From assembly GCA_001940725.1 (NCBI GenBank), contig MDVR01000092.1, positions 1-15,377 on the forward strand: DNA of 15,377 nucleotides. Reading direction: 5' to 3'. Source of the stretch: Candidatus Heimdallarchaeota archaeon LC_2 (lineage in GTDB: Archaea > Asgardarchaeota > Heimdallarchaeia > Heimdallarchaeales > Kariarchaeaceae). Below, in pieces: positions 1 through 6,980 of the stretch. Numbering within the stretch: the first letter of the stretch is position 1; every line of letters begins with the position of its first letter. A program made the translations under genes and the position numbers. Below the pieces are notes generated by a model. The model had not been told where the DNA came from. It saw only the letters and a program-made list of their open reading frames with translations, and made no database searches.

Positions 1-96
1 TCCAATAAATTAAGATTTTTCATATTTTCTAATAATAAGGGTATCATTGACAAGAAGCGAGGAGTGAACTGGGGATGCAGATTATAGTCAGAAAGA
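1..96 (-). pseudogene. decayed cyclase-family (PF04199-like) remnant
   Basis: Read on the minus strand, this edge matches the C-terminal part of the intact cyclase at 2979-3659. The intact gene has LHRPAHSQLLINDILIIENM, and here LH-P-VHSSLLVND-TLII and then ENMKNLNLL can be read. They lie in two frames, with about one base lost after the LH codons and one gained before the ENM codons. The equivalents of the active-site PAH and IEN segments are therefore recognisable but out of frame. It runs off the window, so the rest of the copy cannot be seen. I read it as a decayed second paralogue. A sequencing error is less likely because the protein differs at many positions. Confidence 0.6.
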
Positions 97-274
97 AAAA
101 TATGATGATTACAAAGGTCCTATACCCACCTTTATCTTTAATGACAATCTATGAGCCACAAAAGAAGCAACAGATGATTTGTATTATAGGTATTCAAATG
201 GAATTAGAGATCATGAACATTTACTCGCCGAAAGAAATGAATATTTTATTTGATTTCTTAAGGATCAAGATTTG
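80..274 (+). pseudogene. coding-like remnant with in-frame stops, unassigned
   Basis: The plus-strand frame beginning at 80 reads like protein for about 60 codons, rich in D, E, K and Y (for example DDLYYRYSNGIRDHEHLLAE). It is broken by TGA and TGA stops near 155 and 249, and no start codon fits. The overlapping open frame from 75 has a less protein-like composition. The piece abuts the cyclase remnant, so the left edge looks like a junction of gene debris. I do not recognise the family. Confidence 0.35.
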
Positions 275-567
275 ATAATTTTTCTAATTTTATCTGATAA
301 ACCCGTTACTGTAATATGTGATGGTATCCCGGTTCTACTAGAATTTGGAGAAATAGCAATTATACAGTTTAATATGCCTCTCCGCACATATTCTTCGATT
401 TCAATATCTCTTAATGGGTGGGGGAGTTGATCTTTTATTATGAGGACCACATCATTTTCATTATTCAATTTGTTTGCAATCGCACTCGATATAAGTTCTG
501 TGAGGGTGTCCATTGGGTCTTTATTAATTTGCTTCTCTTCTATTCGACCGTTGGCCATTTTCAGCAT
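265..567 (-). CDS. hypothetical protein, 100 aa
   Basis: This is a minus-strand ORF of 100 codons with ATG at 567; a second ATG at 558 is an alternative start. The composition is normal for a soluble alpha/beta protein, with an acidic, Ile/Leu-rich middle (residues about 35-70) and a basic tail ending IRKIIKS. I see no signal peptide, membrane segment or known motif, and no Shine-Dalgarno sequence before either ATG. The frame stays open for about 30 codons upstream of the ATG, so the gene may once have been longer. The overlapping plus-strand frame (440-655) is Phe/Ser/Leu-rich in the way antisense frames usually are. It may be a real small gene or part of the decayed region on its left. Confidence 0.45.
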   Translation of the reverse strand: MLKMANGRIEEKQINKDPMDTLTELISSAIANKLNNENDVVLIIKDQLPHPLRDIEIEEYVRRGILNCIIAISPNSSRTGIPSHITVTGLSDKIRKIIKS

Positions 568-807
568 TATTGAAAATACTGAAATTAAACCTACTGAGGT
601 GGGTACTCTTCTTAATGGTGCTTTAGAGAATATTAATGCAACATTGATTAATTAATTATAGACAAAATGATTCGGATCCTGAATACAATCAATGATAAGC
701 TAAAAACCCATAATATAAAAATAAGCAATCTATGAGTATCGAAAAGTGCAGAATGTGTTGTTTGATTATGTAATATAATTATCTTGAATTTGTAATATCA
801 TAATATC

Positions 808-2817
808 TCAAATATTCATTTTTTTACTTCTTGAGAATCGAGAAATGCGAATTATAAAAAGCATACCAAGAAATATACCAAATACATTGAATGAAGTATT
901 AGCTACATTAGTTTGGGTTTCCGTTTCTATTGTTGTTTCTCGGACAGTGTCAATTGTTGTAACTGAATTTGTAGTTGTTACAAAGCTCGTCTCTGTAATT
1001 TGATCTGTTATCTTTACTGTTTTTGTAATTGTGACAAAATCACCAATTATATCAACCAATTCCCATTCAAAATCTCTTTGAGAGAGGGAAAGGCCATCCA
1101 AACCAACAATGTAATTATTCCATGCCCAGTGATCTATACCATAAACAATTGGTATAGTTGGTTGATCATCATACAAGATTTCTTGCAGTCTTTTAATTAA
1201 TGAAATCCGAGTTGGAATATCCAATTCAGTCACGTAGTCTGAAAGGGCAGTTTCTAATGTTGAATTGTCATAATTATAAAAATTCCCCCCAGATGGCCGC
1301 CAATTTGATTTTTCATACAATCCAGTTATATCAAAATCAAGTTCGAAAGAATATCCGATAAAAAATACATCATATCCTCCATTGTCATAATTTGGTGGTG
1401 GAACGGGATGACTAACAGTTCTTGGACCCCATACTCCGAATGAATCTGAGACATGTTCTTTTACACCAATTCCAATCTTGGGCAATTCTATTCCCATGCG
1501 TGCAGCCCATTGTTCTCTATCTACATTACCTATAGGTGACAAGACAGTTATTTCAAAGAATGGAGCAAACATTGCACCAGTGACAGGATCATATGTTTTA
1601 CCAGAATAATCGAAACCAGCATCTTCCATGAAAGTTTTTGCTACATTCAAATCATATACACGCGGGACCAGGGTGGCATCCCAACCAATAGAGATTGAAG
1701 GCATGATGGTAGATGCAGGGGAAGCTAAACCACCTGAAATTTCATTTGCAATAAAATCTCTATCAATTGTATGTGATATTGCTTTACGGATGTTTCTAGC
1801 CGCAGTTGCGTTAGCAGAGGCACTGAAATCCGTTCTTGCGTTTGCACCTGTTGTAATGTAACTTCCCAAACCAAAGTATTTGTGATTATGGTTTATTGAC
1901 ATTTCTTGAGTACCGGGTGCGCCCACGAATGTTTCTGTTATATCTACCAAACTGGAAAAATCAGTCGCTTTAGCTTTATAATTTGCATCAAATATCTGTA
2001 TTTCACCAGCTGCAAAAGCAGCTTGTGCAGCAGTAGCATCAACGATTGTTCTGAATACTAGTGTTTCAATATTTATGGCTAATGCATTATAGTAGAATGG
2101 ATTGGGTGCTAGTTCAATGAAGTTGTTGAGCGTATCATATACATTAACTTTGAATGGACCAGAGCCACCTTGGAGGTTTACTCCAGTTAGATCCGTATTC
2201 CAATTGCAAGCTGCTAATGTAATATCAGCCAAACAAGCATCATATAGAGGCCCAAAATGATCTTCTGAATAAATCCATTGTGAAAATAACTGAGGTGCAA
2301 AAGCAAATGCTTTTAGCATATTAAATTGTACTGTTAAGTTGTCTACTTCAACAATTGACGAGTTTGTGAAATATTGTGAAAGAAGTGAATAAGCATTATC
2401 GATTGATGCAGTTAAGTGTACTCGATAACTAAACACTATAGAAGATGCATTTAAGTCAGATCCATCACTAAATTTCAAACCAGGTCTAAGTGTGAAAGTC
2501 CAAGTTTTGAAATCAACTGAAACAGTTGGCATTGTTGAAGCGAGATTAGGTACAAAAGCACGATCCGAAGCAACAGTCCTTCTCATCAAACCATTGTAAA
2601 TTGAATTCATATAATCGTAACCATAAACAGAAAAAACATCAGTTGGTGAATTTTCAGACCCGAAGGGATTATTATATCCCCATACAATGACTTTTTGTGT
2701 TACATGATTGACTGAAGGTTGACCTTTCGAACCGTTGAATTCAAATATAAATATACTACTAACCAATAACAAAATTATTACTAAAGATAAACGTAATTTG
2801 TATCCTCCCATTTTCAT
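808..2817 (-). CDS. ABC transporter substrate-binding protein, family 5 (SBP_bac_5)
   Basis: This is a secreted or membrane-anchored receptor of 669 aa that should deliver a peptide, oligosaccharide or similar solute to an ABC importer. Residues about 7-32 form a signal peptide (hydrophobic LSLVIILLLVSSIFIF). The family 5 pattern follows: YDYMNSIYNGLMRR, then LASTMPTVSVDFKTWTFTLR, a GLKFSDGSDL segment, and a RNIRKAISHTIDRDFIANE segment near 340. Residues about 595-640 are a Thr/Val-rich stalk. A hydrophobic helix follows (about 641-657, FNVFGIFLGMLFII), with a basic stop-transfer end. Such stalk-plus-anchor tails are common in archaeal binding proteins. No permease or ATPase genes are in the window. 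A TATA box lies 24-33 nt before the ATG. The substrate cannot be read from sequence alone. Confidence 0.93.
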   Translation of the reverse strand: MKMGGYKLRLSLVIILLLVSSIFIFEFNGSKGQPSVNHVTQKVIVWGYNNPFGSENSPTDVFSVYGYDYMNSIYNGLMRRTVASDRAFVPNLASTMPTVSVDFKTWTFTLRPGLKFSDGSDLNASSIVFSYRVHLTASIDNAYSLLSQYFTNSSIVEVDNLTVQFNMLKAFAFAPQLFSQWIYSEDHFGPLYDACLADITLAACNWNTDLTGVNLQGGSGPFKVNVYDTLNNFIELAPNPFYYNALAINIETLVFRTIVDATAAQAAFAAGEIQIFDANYKAKATDFSSLVDITETFVGAPGTQEMSINHNHKYFGLGSYITTGANARTDFSASANATAARNIRKAISHTIDRDFIANEISGGLASPASTIMPSISIGWDATLVPRVYDLNVAKTFMEDAGFDYSGKTYDPVTGAMFAPFFEITVLSPIGNVDREQWAARMGIELPKIGIGVKEHVSDSFGVWGPRTVSHPVPPPNYDNGGYDVFFIGYSFELDFDITGLYEKSNWRPSGGNFYNYDNSTLETALSDYVTELDIPTRISLIKRLQEILYDDQPTIPIVYGIDHWAWNNYIVGLDGLSLSQRDFEWELVDIIGDFVTITKTVKITDQITETSFVTTTNSVTTIDTVRETTIETETQTNVANTSFNVFGIFLGMLFIIRISRFSRSKKMNI

Positions 2818-2840
2818 CTTAGATTATTATAAAATTACGT

Positions 2841-2850
2841 TATTATATAA
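2841..2850 (-). promoter_or_regulatory. TATA box of the solute-binding protein gene
   Basis: TTATATAATA on the minus strand ends 23 nt before the ATG at 2817. At usual archaeal TATA-to-start spacing, transcription would begin at or just before the ATG, giving a leaderless mRNA. No Shine-Dalgarno motif is present before the ATG, which agrees. Confidence 0.55.
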
Positions 2851-2978
2851 ATTAATCATACTATTTTCATTTTTAGGATAATATAAATGATTTAACAAAT
2901 CATTGTTTTCGAAAATTATTATTTGTAATAATTGTTAAATTTATACAAATTTTCAAAATTCTGTGGATAAGTCGTATA

Positions 2979-3659
2979 TTATAATATTTCTGCAAATACT
3001 CTTATTGGAAAATTTGCTACTCCCTTAATATTAAGTGGAACAGCATATAAACGAAATTTTTTTTCAAATAATAAGTCGAGATTTTTCATGTTTTCGATAA
3101 TCAAAATATCGTTAATAAGAAGCTGGGAGTGGGCAGGACGATGTAGATTGCTAAATTTGTCAATATTAATTGTATCTACGCCTACTAACTTTACTTCAAA
3201 TTCAATTAATTTCATTATAATTTCTTCAGATATAGCTCCAAATGATGTGTATTCTGGTGTTCCCCAATGTTTATCCATTCCAAAATGAAAGAGTATGGCC
3301 TTCCCCTTAACATTTAGTCTCGACAATTCGGCAACTATTTCTGTATCTGATTTTATTCGGGTTAAATCGATGCATATTCCATCGAGTATATAGTCTGCTA
3401 AAGAGAAATCAGAATGATCCCGCCCATGTTCATATCGATGAAATGGAACATCAATGTAAGTTCCAATTGCAGTATGCATTGTGACTTTTGAAAGTAAGAA
3501 TTCTACATCATTATCGTACAATGAATTGGTTTCCTTTCGATCTAAAACTTGATCTACTTGTAGAGTAAAATGTTCTATTGAAGAATCAGGTTTTTTATAT
3601 TGGTATCCAGTCATACAATTGAAAACTTGATGACTTAAATCAACAAATTCATTTTTCAT
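2979..3659 (-). CDS. cyclase / kynurenine formamidase-like hydrolase (PF04199 family)
   Basis: The 226-aa length is normal for the family of metal-dependent hydrolases that includes kynurenine formamidase and isatin hydrolase. Visible family landmarks are FVDLSHQVFNCMTG at the N-terminus, TAIGTYIDVPFHRYEHGRD at residues 63-81, GKAILFHFG near 119, VGVDTINID at 159-167, PAHSQLL at 175-181 and IIENMKNLDLL at 187-197. The usual first metal motif HxGTHxDxPxH here reads A64-I-G-T-Y68-I-D70-V-P-F-H74. Two of the usual ligand histidines are replaced, while D70, H74, H177 and E189 remain. This could mean a divergent subgroup with altered metal use. The start ATG at 3659 gives the standard N-terminus. 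A decayed relative lies at the left edge of the window. Confidence 0.85.
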   Translation of the reverse strand: MKNEFVDLSHQVFNCMTGYQYKKPDSSIEHFTLQVDQVLDRKETNSLYDNDVEFLLSKVTMHTAIGTYIDVPFHRYEHGRDHSDFSLADYILDGICIDLTRIKSDTEIVAELSRLNVKGKAILFHFGMDKHWGTPEYTSFGAISEEIIMKLIEFEVKLVGVDTINIDKFSNLHRPAHSQLLINDILIIENMKNLDLLFEKKFRLYAVPLNIKGVANFPIRVFAEIL

Positions 3660-3791
3660 GATATTTTCGATTTAATTCGTTTCAATATATTTGTGTTGGT
3701 TCTCCGAAAAAGATTTTTAACTTAACCTCAACAATAATATATGAAGGTAGAATCCCTTAAAAGGATACTTAGGGACTAGATTTCGTCTAAC

Positions 3792-3955
3792 ATGGTAAAT
3801 CAATTTCCAGATCCTGAAATTATTGAGATCAAAAAACCTAATTTCAATCATGGAATGGAATCAATAATATATATCGAGATAATGGATTATACTATCAAGA
3901 ATGGGAACAGAAGGAAAAGAGGATATTTTATCTTCAAATTATATTCAGGAATTAA
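3792..3955 (+). pseudogene. frameshifted coding remnant, unassigned
   Basis: The frame from ATG 3792 begins in a protein-like way (MVNQFPDPEIIEIKKPNFNH). After about 3860 the protein-like reading moves to another frame, NIYRDNGLYYQEWEQKEKR, ending at TAA 3953-3955. In the first frame the second half loses coding character, although it stays open to 3980. The simplest reading is a small gene broken by one frameshift near 3850-3860. The family is unknown. It lies between the host-like genes and the excisionase operon, where a mobile element boundary might be expected. Confidence 0.4.
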
Positions 3956-4014
3956 CTCTAGAAAATTATTGATCCAATGAATATGCGTATAGCTTGCGTT
4001 ATATCATTGTACTT

Positions 4015-4036
4015 ACATACAAATTACATACAAATT
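4015..4036. repeat. tandem 11-bp direct repeat (2 copies)
   Basis: ACATACAAATT occurs twice head to tail without a gap, just downstream of the last gene of the 4046-5271 operon. It is close to TGCGTATA (4037-4044); a related ATATGCGTA lies at 3981-3989. It may be a protein-binding site, or chance in AT-rich DNA. Confidence 0.5.
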
Positions 4037-4045
4037 TGCGTATAA

Positions 4046-4246
4046 CTAAATTGGTTTTTTAACAGTCAAATCATTCAAATCTGCACAATTTGGACAAAAC
4101 AGATACTCATGATTAATTTCTAACGAATAACCCTCATTTAGACATTCCTCATGTTTTGCAAGAAATTTACCAGTTTGCAAAAAGAAAGGCTTCATATGTT
4201 GTGGGATTAACTGTTGCTTTGATTGATCTTCACTCTTATTTCCCAT
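4046..4246 (-). CDS. small zinc-ribbon-like protein, 66 aa
   Basis: This is the last gene of the minus-strand operon. Its ATG overlaps the end of the preceding gene (11-nt overlap), and AGGAG stands 9 nt before it, supporting coupled translation. The protein has a polar N-terminus, then H32-x2-C35 and a C51-x2-C54 knuckle (YLFCPNCADL). These are consistent with a single zinc ribbon of the kind found in small phage or plasmid proteins. There is no membrane segment. The function is unknown. Its neighbour also ends in a Cys cluster, so both may bind metal. Confidence 0.7.
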   Translation of the reverse strand: MGNKSEDQSKQQLIPQHMKPFFLQTGKFLAKHEECLNEGYSLEINHEYLFCPNCADLNDLTVKKPI

Positions 4247-4682
4247 TTTTCACATCTCCTGCACAGGCATCACAAATATGACCTGTTGATCTATCGCAAT
4301 TATTGACGAATATGATCTCATCACGGTGTACTTTTGAGATAAAATCAATCTTGGTTGGGTGACTGAGTTTGTAATCTAAAGCAGACCATTGCTCGACTTC
4401 TTGTCTGTATCCTCGATATCCTTTTTCGTACAGTTTGACGCGGGCATTGAATTGTATCACATCACCTTCTAGTAATTTACCAAGATTTGCAAACTTATTG
4501 GTTAGATTCATCCACAGGTGATCAGTGAGTATTTTTTTACTGTTCACTAGTTTAATATCTTTAAACAACAGAGTCGTATCAAAATAGCCTCTGAAATTTT
4601 TCTTCGATCCATATTTTTCAAAAGTACCAGTAAAACTATGTCTCTCGTTATCACCAAGCATTTTTAGTTGGGTACGAGTCAT
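4236..4682 (-). CDS. OB-fold-like phage-type protein with C-terminal Cys cluster, 148 aa
   Basis: The sequence resembles a group of phage and plasmid proteins with a predicted OB-type beta barrel. Visible landmarks are HSFTGTFEKYG, then FRGYFDTTLLFKDIKLV, TDHLWMNLT, LLEGDVIQFNARVKLYEKGY and DYKLSHPTKID. This is family pattern recognition by eye; single-strand nucleic acid binding is a likely but unproven role. The C-terminus has C-x8-C-x2-C (CDRSTGHICDAC), a possible zinc site. I place the start at ATG 4682, not 4706: an AAGGA motif lies 10 nt upstream, and the stop codon of the tiny ORF before it overlaps this ATG (ATGA). The upstream MVDKET codons then belong to a duplicated leader. Confidence 0.7.
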   Translation of the reverse strand: MTRTQLKMLGDNERHSFTGTFEKYGSKKNFRGYFDTTLLFKDIKLVNSKKILTDHLWMNLTNKFANLGKLLEGDVIQFNARVKLYEKGYRGYRQEVEQWSALDYKLSHPTKIDFISKVHRDEIIFVNNCDRSTGHICDACAGDVKNGK

Positions 4683-4768
4683 TGTGATGGTTTCCTTATC
4701 AACCATAGAAAGCTGACTTTTTCATCGATTTTCTTTTCCATTGCTTCAAGTCGATCTTTTTCATTCAT
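4679..4768 (-). CDS. tiny coupled ORF, 29 aa, remnant of the excisionase-like gene end
   Basis: ATG at 4768 lies 3 nt after the stop of the 4772-5116 gene. The frame reads MNEKDRLEAMEKKIDEKVSF and then LWLIRKPSQ. The last 13 residues nearly equal the C-terminus of the 52-aa protein at 5113-5271 (KVSFLWLIRRPLK). Its TGA overlaps the ATG of the next gene as ATGA, exactly as in the upstream copy. It could be a short coiled-coil peptide with a function. More likely it is a duplicated tail kept because it couples translation of the next gene. Confidence 0.5.
   Translation of the reverse strand: MNEKDRLEAMEKKIDEKVSFLWLIRKPSQ
4689..4722 (-). repeat. 34-bp direct repeat, copy 2 (translation-coupling leader)
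   Basis: It matches 5123-5156 at 32 of 34 positions. It encodes the shared KVSFLWLIR end of one frame and carries an AAGGA motif for the next gene. The apparent MVDKET start in both downstream ORFs lies inside this block. Confidence 0.85.
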
Positions 4769-4771
4769 GAT

Positions 4772-5116
4772 CTAAGCCACTTCCCATTTTTTCAATTCGG
4801 CGAATTCTGGAAAATCATCATTGTAGTCTGATTTCAGATCGTGAGGATCTATAATCCCATATTCAATATCAATATGAAATTCAATTTTAGCTTTCAAATA
4901 TTCAACCAAATCTTCTTCATCAATTATCGATGAAGATTGATCAATCCAATTGTTGCCAACATTAATCGTTTGAAATTCTCCGTTTTCATAAAAAATTACG
5001 GTTGTATCACTTGAAAAGCATAGATCATGATCGTTCACAAAAGAAAGTGAATTCCCAGTTTTTAGTAAATCAATTATTTCTTCAACACTTGAAAAAATTA
5101 TCTCAAATTCGTTCAT
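4772..5116 (-). CDS. acidic hypothetical protein, 114 aa
   Basis: This is the second gene of the operon. I choose ATG 5116 (MNEFEIIFSS) over 5140. AAGGAG stands 9 nt before it, and the TGA of the excisionase-like ORF overlaps it as ATGA. The protein is strongly acidic (many D and E) with an N-terminal helix EEIIDLLKTG, a predicted beta region (TTVIFYENGEFQTINVG), and a C-terminal region around EDLVEYLKAKIEFHI. It has no signal peptide, cysteine cluster or known motif. Acidic small proteins next to excisionase and nucleic-acid-binding genes are common in phages and plasmids (regulators, DNA mimics), but nothing here proves such a role. Confidence 0.7.
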   Translation of the reverse strand: MNEFEIIFSSVEEIIDLLKTGNSLSFVNDHDLCFSSDTTVIFYENGEFQTINVGNNWIDQSSSIIDEEDLVEYLKAKIEFHIDIEYGIIDPHDLKSDYNDDFPEFAELKKWEVA

Positions 5117-5271
5117 TTCAAAGGTCTCCTTATCAACCATAGAAAGCTTACTTTTTGTGCATCAAGCACCCCGTTCTTGCAATCTTGTTGAATACTTTTT
5201 ATTTTGCGTTTTGTCAACTCTGCATATTCTGTAACGGTAACAAAATGGTCTGATATCTTTATATTCGTCAT
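5113..5271 (-). CDS. excisionase/MerR-like winged helix-turn-helix protein, 52 aa
   Basis: The ORF runs from ATG 5271 to TGA 5113. The layout matches excisionase-type DNA-binding domains (HTH_17 pattern). Residues 11-20 (VTVTEYAELT) resemble the usual TVxEAAxLL helix, 21-32 (KRKIKSIQQDCK) the recognition helix, and GVLDAQKVSFLWLI at 34-47 the wing, with Trp and Ile at the usual places. The expected role is DNA bending in excision, or regulation of a neighbouring promoter. It is the first gene of the operon, and its stop overlaps the next start (ATGA). A TATA box 20-29 nt before the ATG suggests a leaderless mRNA. No integrase gene is in the window, so a partner must lie elsewhere if it is a true excisionase. 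Confidence 0.65.
   Translation of the reverse strand: MTNIKISDHFVTVTEYAELTKRKIKSIQQDCKNGVLDAQKVSFLWLIRRPLK
5123..5156 (-). repeat. 34-bp direct repeat, copy 1 (translation-coupling leader)
   Basis: This is the partner of 4689-4722 (32/34 identical, start-to-start distance 434 bp). It covers the end of the 52-aa excisionase-like frame and the AAGGAG that serves the gene starting at 5116. Confidence 0.85.
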
Positions 5272-5290
5272 ATGCGTACTTAGGTAACCA

Positions 5291-5300
5291 TATTATATAA
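5291..5300 (-). promoter_or_regulatory. TATA box of the excisionase-like operon
   Basis: TTATATAATA on the minus strand lies 20-29 nt before ATG 5271, which predicts transcription starting at or very near the ATG. The downstream genes use Shine-Dalgarno motifs and overlapping starts, so one leaderless promoter can account for the whole 5271-4046 operon. Confidence 0.55.
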
Positions 5301-5373
5301 GTTAATTAAATCTCTAATGAACTGAAGTATTATTTAATTATTAAAATCTTACGTTATTAAAACAATTAAAACG

Positions 5374-5398
5374 TTATTTCATTAAGCAATGTGTACAC
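5374..5398 (+). repeat. 25-bp direct repeat, copy 1, ending ATGTGTACAC
   Basis: This copy matches 5491-5515 at about 21 of 25 positions. The end includes the palindrome GTGTACAC. It could be an operator or iteron half. The ATG inside would start only a 14-codon frame. Confidence 0.6.
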
Positions 5399-5490
5399 AT
5401 TTCAACCTAGTTATCCGATCGAAGCTAATTTAACAACTTTAGTTAAACTAACCATTAATCAATTAGAAAAAATCATCAATCTCTTACGTG

Positions 5491-5515
5491 TTATTTTACT
5501 TAGCTATGTGTACAC
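5491..5515 (+). repeat. 25-bp direct repeat, copy 2, ending ATGTGTACAC
   Basis: This is the second copy, 117 bp from the first. The internal ATG opens a 16-codon frame (MCTPAEEIIIKKLPSDN). The two peptides differ after MCT, so conservation seems to be at the DNA level and not in the peptide. Confidence 0.6.
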
Positions 5516-5636
5516 CTGCCGAGGAGATCATAATCAAGAAGCTACCCTCTGACAATTAAACAGAATAGTTCAGAGAACCTTGAAAGCGTAATGCTTTAAA
5601 ATATTACAAAACATAGATCTTCTTAGTGAGAAGTGA

Positions 5637-6842
5637 TTGAAAATACACAATAAAACATTATTTACAGCATTTATACTAGTACTGCTATTTGGATCATTAT
5701 TAGCTGGATTAAATGATAATCTATCTGATATTGATAATATCAATATTCAAACAACAAAATCTGTTGACAATACATTAAATGATCAAACATTTGATGAATC
5801 TATTGCTTATGAACAGGATAGACAGTATAATGATATTACAGGTTCTTGGGATACAGTTACTCCCGAAAAACCGTCAATTTCGGGATCGTTAATAGATCCA
5901 AAAGCTAGTAGCATAAATTCATTGAGTTTGAATTCTTTACCCGATCCAACTGTTCAATACGAGCGTGAAACTGTCAAAGTAGACTATCAAGCAAAAAATG
6001 TAACTGCCAAATCTATCATGGGGGAAGCCACAGAATTTAAATTCATTAAAAGTTGGTCGCTTGGCATTGGTGGTCAGATGACCATCGACAACAACGGTGA
6101 CTTGTTGATAGTCTATGCTATAACTGGTAAGATAAAGAAATATGATATGGATACTGGAAGTTTGATTTCGCAATTTGGCAATCTTGGTACTGAAAATGGA
6201 AACTTTACAGGGGCTTGGGGAATTGCTGTGGATAGTCAAAATAATATTTATGTGAGTGATCGATTAGCTGATATCGTTCAAAAATTTAGCAATGCGGGGG
6301 TTTTCATATCAAAATTATCAACAGGTTTATTTCAGCCTTGGCAAATTGCATTTAATAGTCAAGATGTATTATATATTGCTGATGACAATAGCATTGAAGT
6401 TTATACTACTGCTTTTGTATTTGTGGATAGTCTAGGACTAGGTGGAGAAGCATCGGGAGATGAGTATTGGGATGATGTCAAGGCAATTGCAATCGATAAA
6501 GATGATAATATTTATGGTGGAGATACAGCAGATTGTAATATAGAAGTATACTCAAGCGCTCATACATTTCTCTATTCGTTTGGTAATGAAAATTCCTGTC
6601 ATAATACTGCTGATGTGGGAAACGTGGTGGGAATCGCAATTGATAATGAAGGAAAAATAATAACAGGAGAAGGATCAGCAGATAGAGAAGTTAAGACATT
6701 TTATTCTGACGGTTCATATTATGATAGGTTTGGAACATCGGGAACGGGAATATTAGAATTTAATACTATTTCCGATGTGATATGGGATGGGAAAGATACG
6801 GTACTTGTACGAAGATCTTGCCAATGTAATATTTGGCGATAA
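5637..6842 (+). CDS. secreted NHL-type beta-propeller protein, 401 aa
   Basis: TTG at 5637 starts MKIHNKTLF, followed by a signal peptide core (residues about 8-24, LFTAFILVLLFGSLLAG). A polar Asn/Asp/Thr/Ser-rich linker fills residues about 25-130. The rest consists of NHL-like blades, each with a G-x-A-[IV]-D-[ND]-x-[ND]-I-Y pattern: MTIDNNGDLLIVYAITGKIKKYD, WGIAVDSQNNIYVSDR near 199, IAFNSQDVLYIADD, AIAIDKDDNIYGGDT, GIAIDNEGKIITGEG. Such propellers are usually extracellular binding or interaction modules. The last blade is cut short: after WDGKDTVLV the frame ends in a Cys/Arg-rich tail (RRSCQCNIWR). The protein-like reading continues in another frame, so a frameshift near 6795-6820 is possible. 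Its place beside mobile-element genes hints at cargo, but it could be a host gene. Confidence 0.82.
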   Translation: MKIHNKTLFTAFILVLLFGSLLAGLNDNLSDIDNINIQTTKSVDNTLNDQTFDESIAYEQDRQYNDITGSWDTVTPEKPSISGSLIDPKASSINSLSLNSLPDPTVQYERETVKVDYQAKNVTAKSIMGEATEFKFIKSWSLGIGGQMTIDNNGDLLIVYAITGKIKKYDMDTGSLISQFGNLGTENGNFTGAWGIAVDSQNNIYVSDRLADIVQKFSNAGVFISKLSTGLFQPWQIAFNSQDVLYIADDNSIEVYTTAFVFVDSLGLGGEASGDEYWDDVKAIAIDKDDNIYGGDTADCNIEVYSSAHTFLYSFGNENSCHNTADVGNVVGIAIDNEGKIITGEGSADREVKTFYSDGSYYDRFGTSGTGILEFNTISDVIWDGKDTVLVRRSCQCNIWR

Positions 6843-6972
6843 AACCACCATTGAGGACGAGATTGGAGATTTCGATGATGACATCATTAGAGAATCTGAG
6901 AGTATTACCAAAGATGAAAGTGGAAAGAAACGAAAAATAACAGGTGTTAAATTCAAAGATAGAACCAAGTAA
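6787..6972 (+). CDS. overlapping acidic/basic short ORF, 61 aa
   Basis: The ORF overlaps the last 56 nt of the beta-propeller gene in a different frame. After about residue 8 it reads like real protein: an acidic middle (EDEIGDFDDDIIRESES) and a basic tail ending KFKDRTK. It is either a separate small gene coupled to the propeller gene or the true C-terminus of the propeller protein reached after a frameshift. I slightly favour the second view, because the propeller's final blade is truncated where the frames cross. Its stop at 6970-6972 lies directly before a conserved promoter box. Confidence 0.45.
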   Translation: MGKIRYLYEDLANVIFGDKTTIEDEIGDFDDDIIRESESITKDESGKKRKITGVKFKDRTK

Positions 6973-6980
6973 CTATCAAT

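Larger units (their letters stand above)
5272..5636. other. 365-bp gene-free region with repeats between two gene blocks
   Basis: I find no ORF beyond very short ones. The region contains the operon TATA box (5291-5300), several TTACGT(G)TTATT-like motifs (near 5350, 5371 and 5484), a 13-bp palindrome TTAGTTAAACTAA (5439-5451), and two copies of a 25-bp element ending in TGTGTACAC. It separates the minus-strand excisionase operon from the plus-strand beta-propeller gene, so it probably holds divergent promoters and operators. A replication origin or att site is possible but unproven. Confidence 0.5.

Noticed and set aside
440..655. Plus-strand ORF of 71 codons
   Set aside because: Its first half is the Phe/Ser/Leu-rich shadow of the minus-strand ORF; only the last part looks protein-like, too little to call a gene.
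1134..1157. 7-bp hairpin in the solute-binding protein gene, and an 8-bp one at 5861-5885
   Set aside because: Single stems of this size are near chance level for genes this long; only the transposase gene shows a clear excess.
4683..4706. ATG 4706 (MVDKET) as start of the OB-fold-like gene
   Set aside because: These codons lie in the duplicated 34-bp block that belongs to the preceding small frame; the ATG at 4682 has better spacing to AAGGA and overlaps the upstream stop.
5382..5568. Two mini-ORFs starting MCT at the ATGTGTACAC repeats
   Set aside because: They have only 14 and 16 codons with no similarity beyond the repeat; the DNA repeat explains the shared start.
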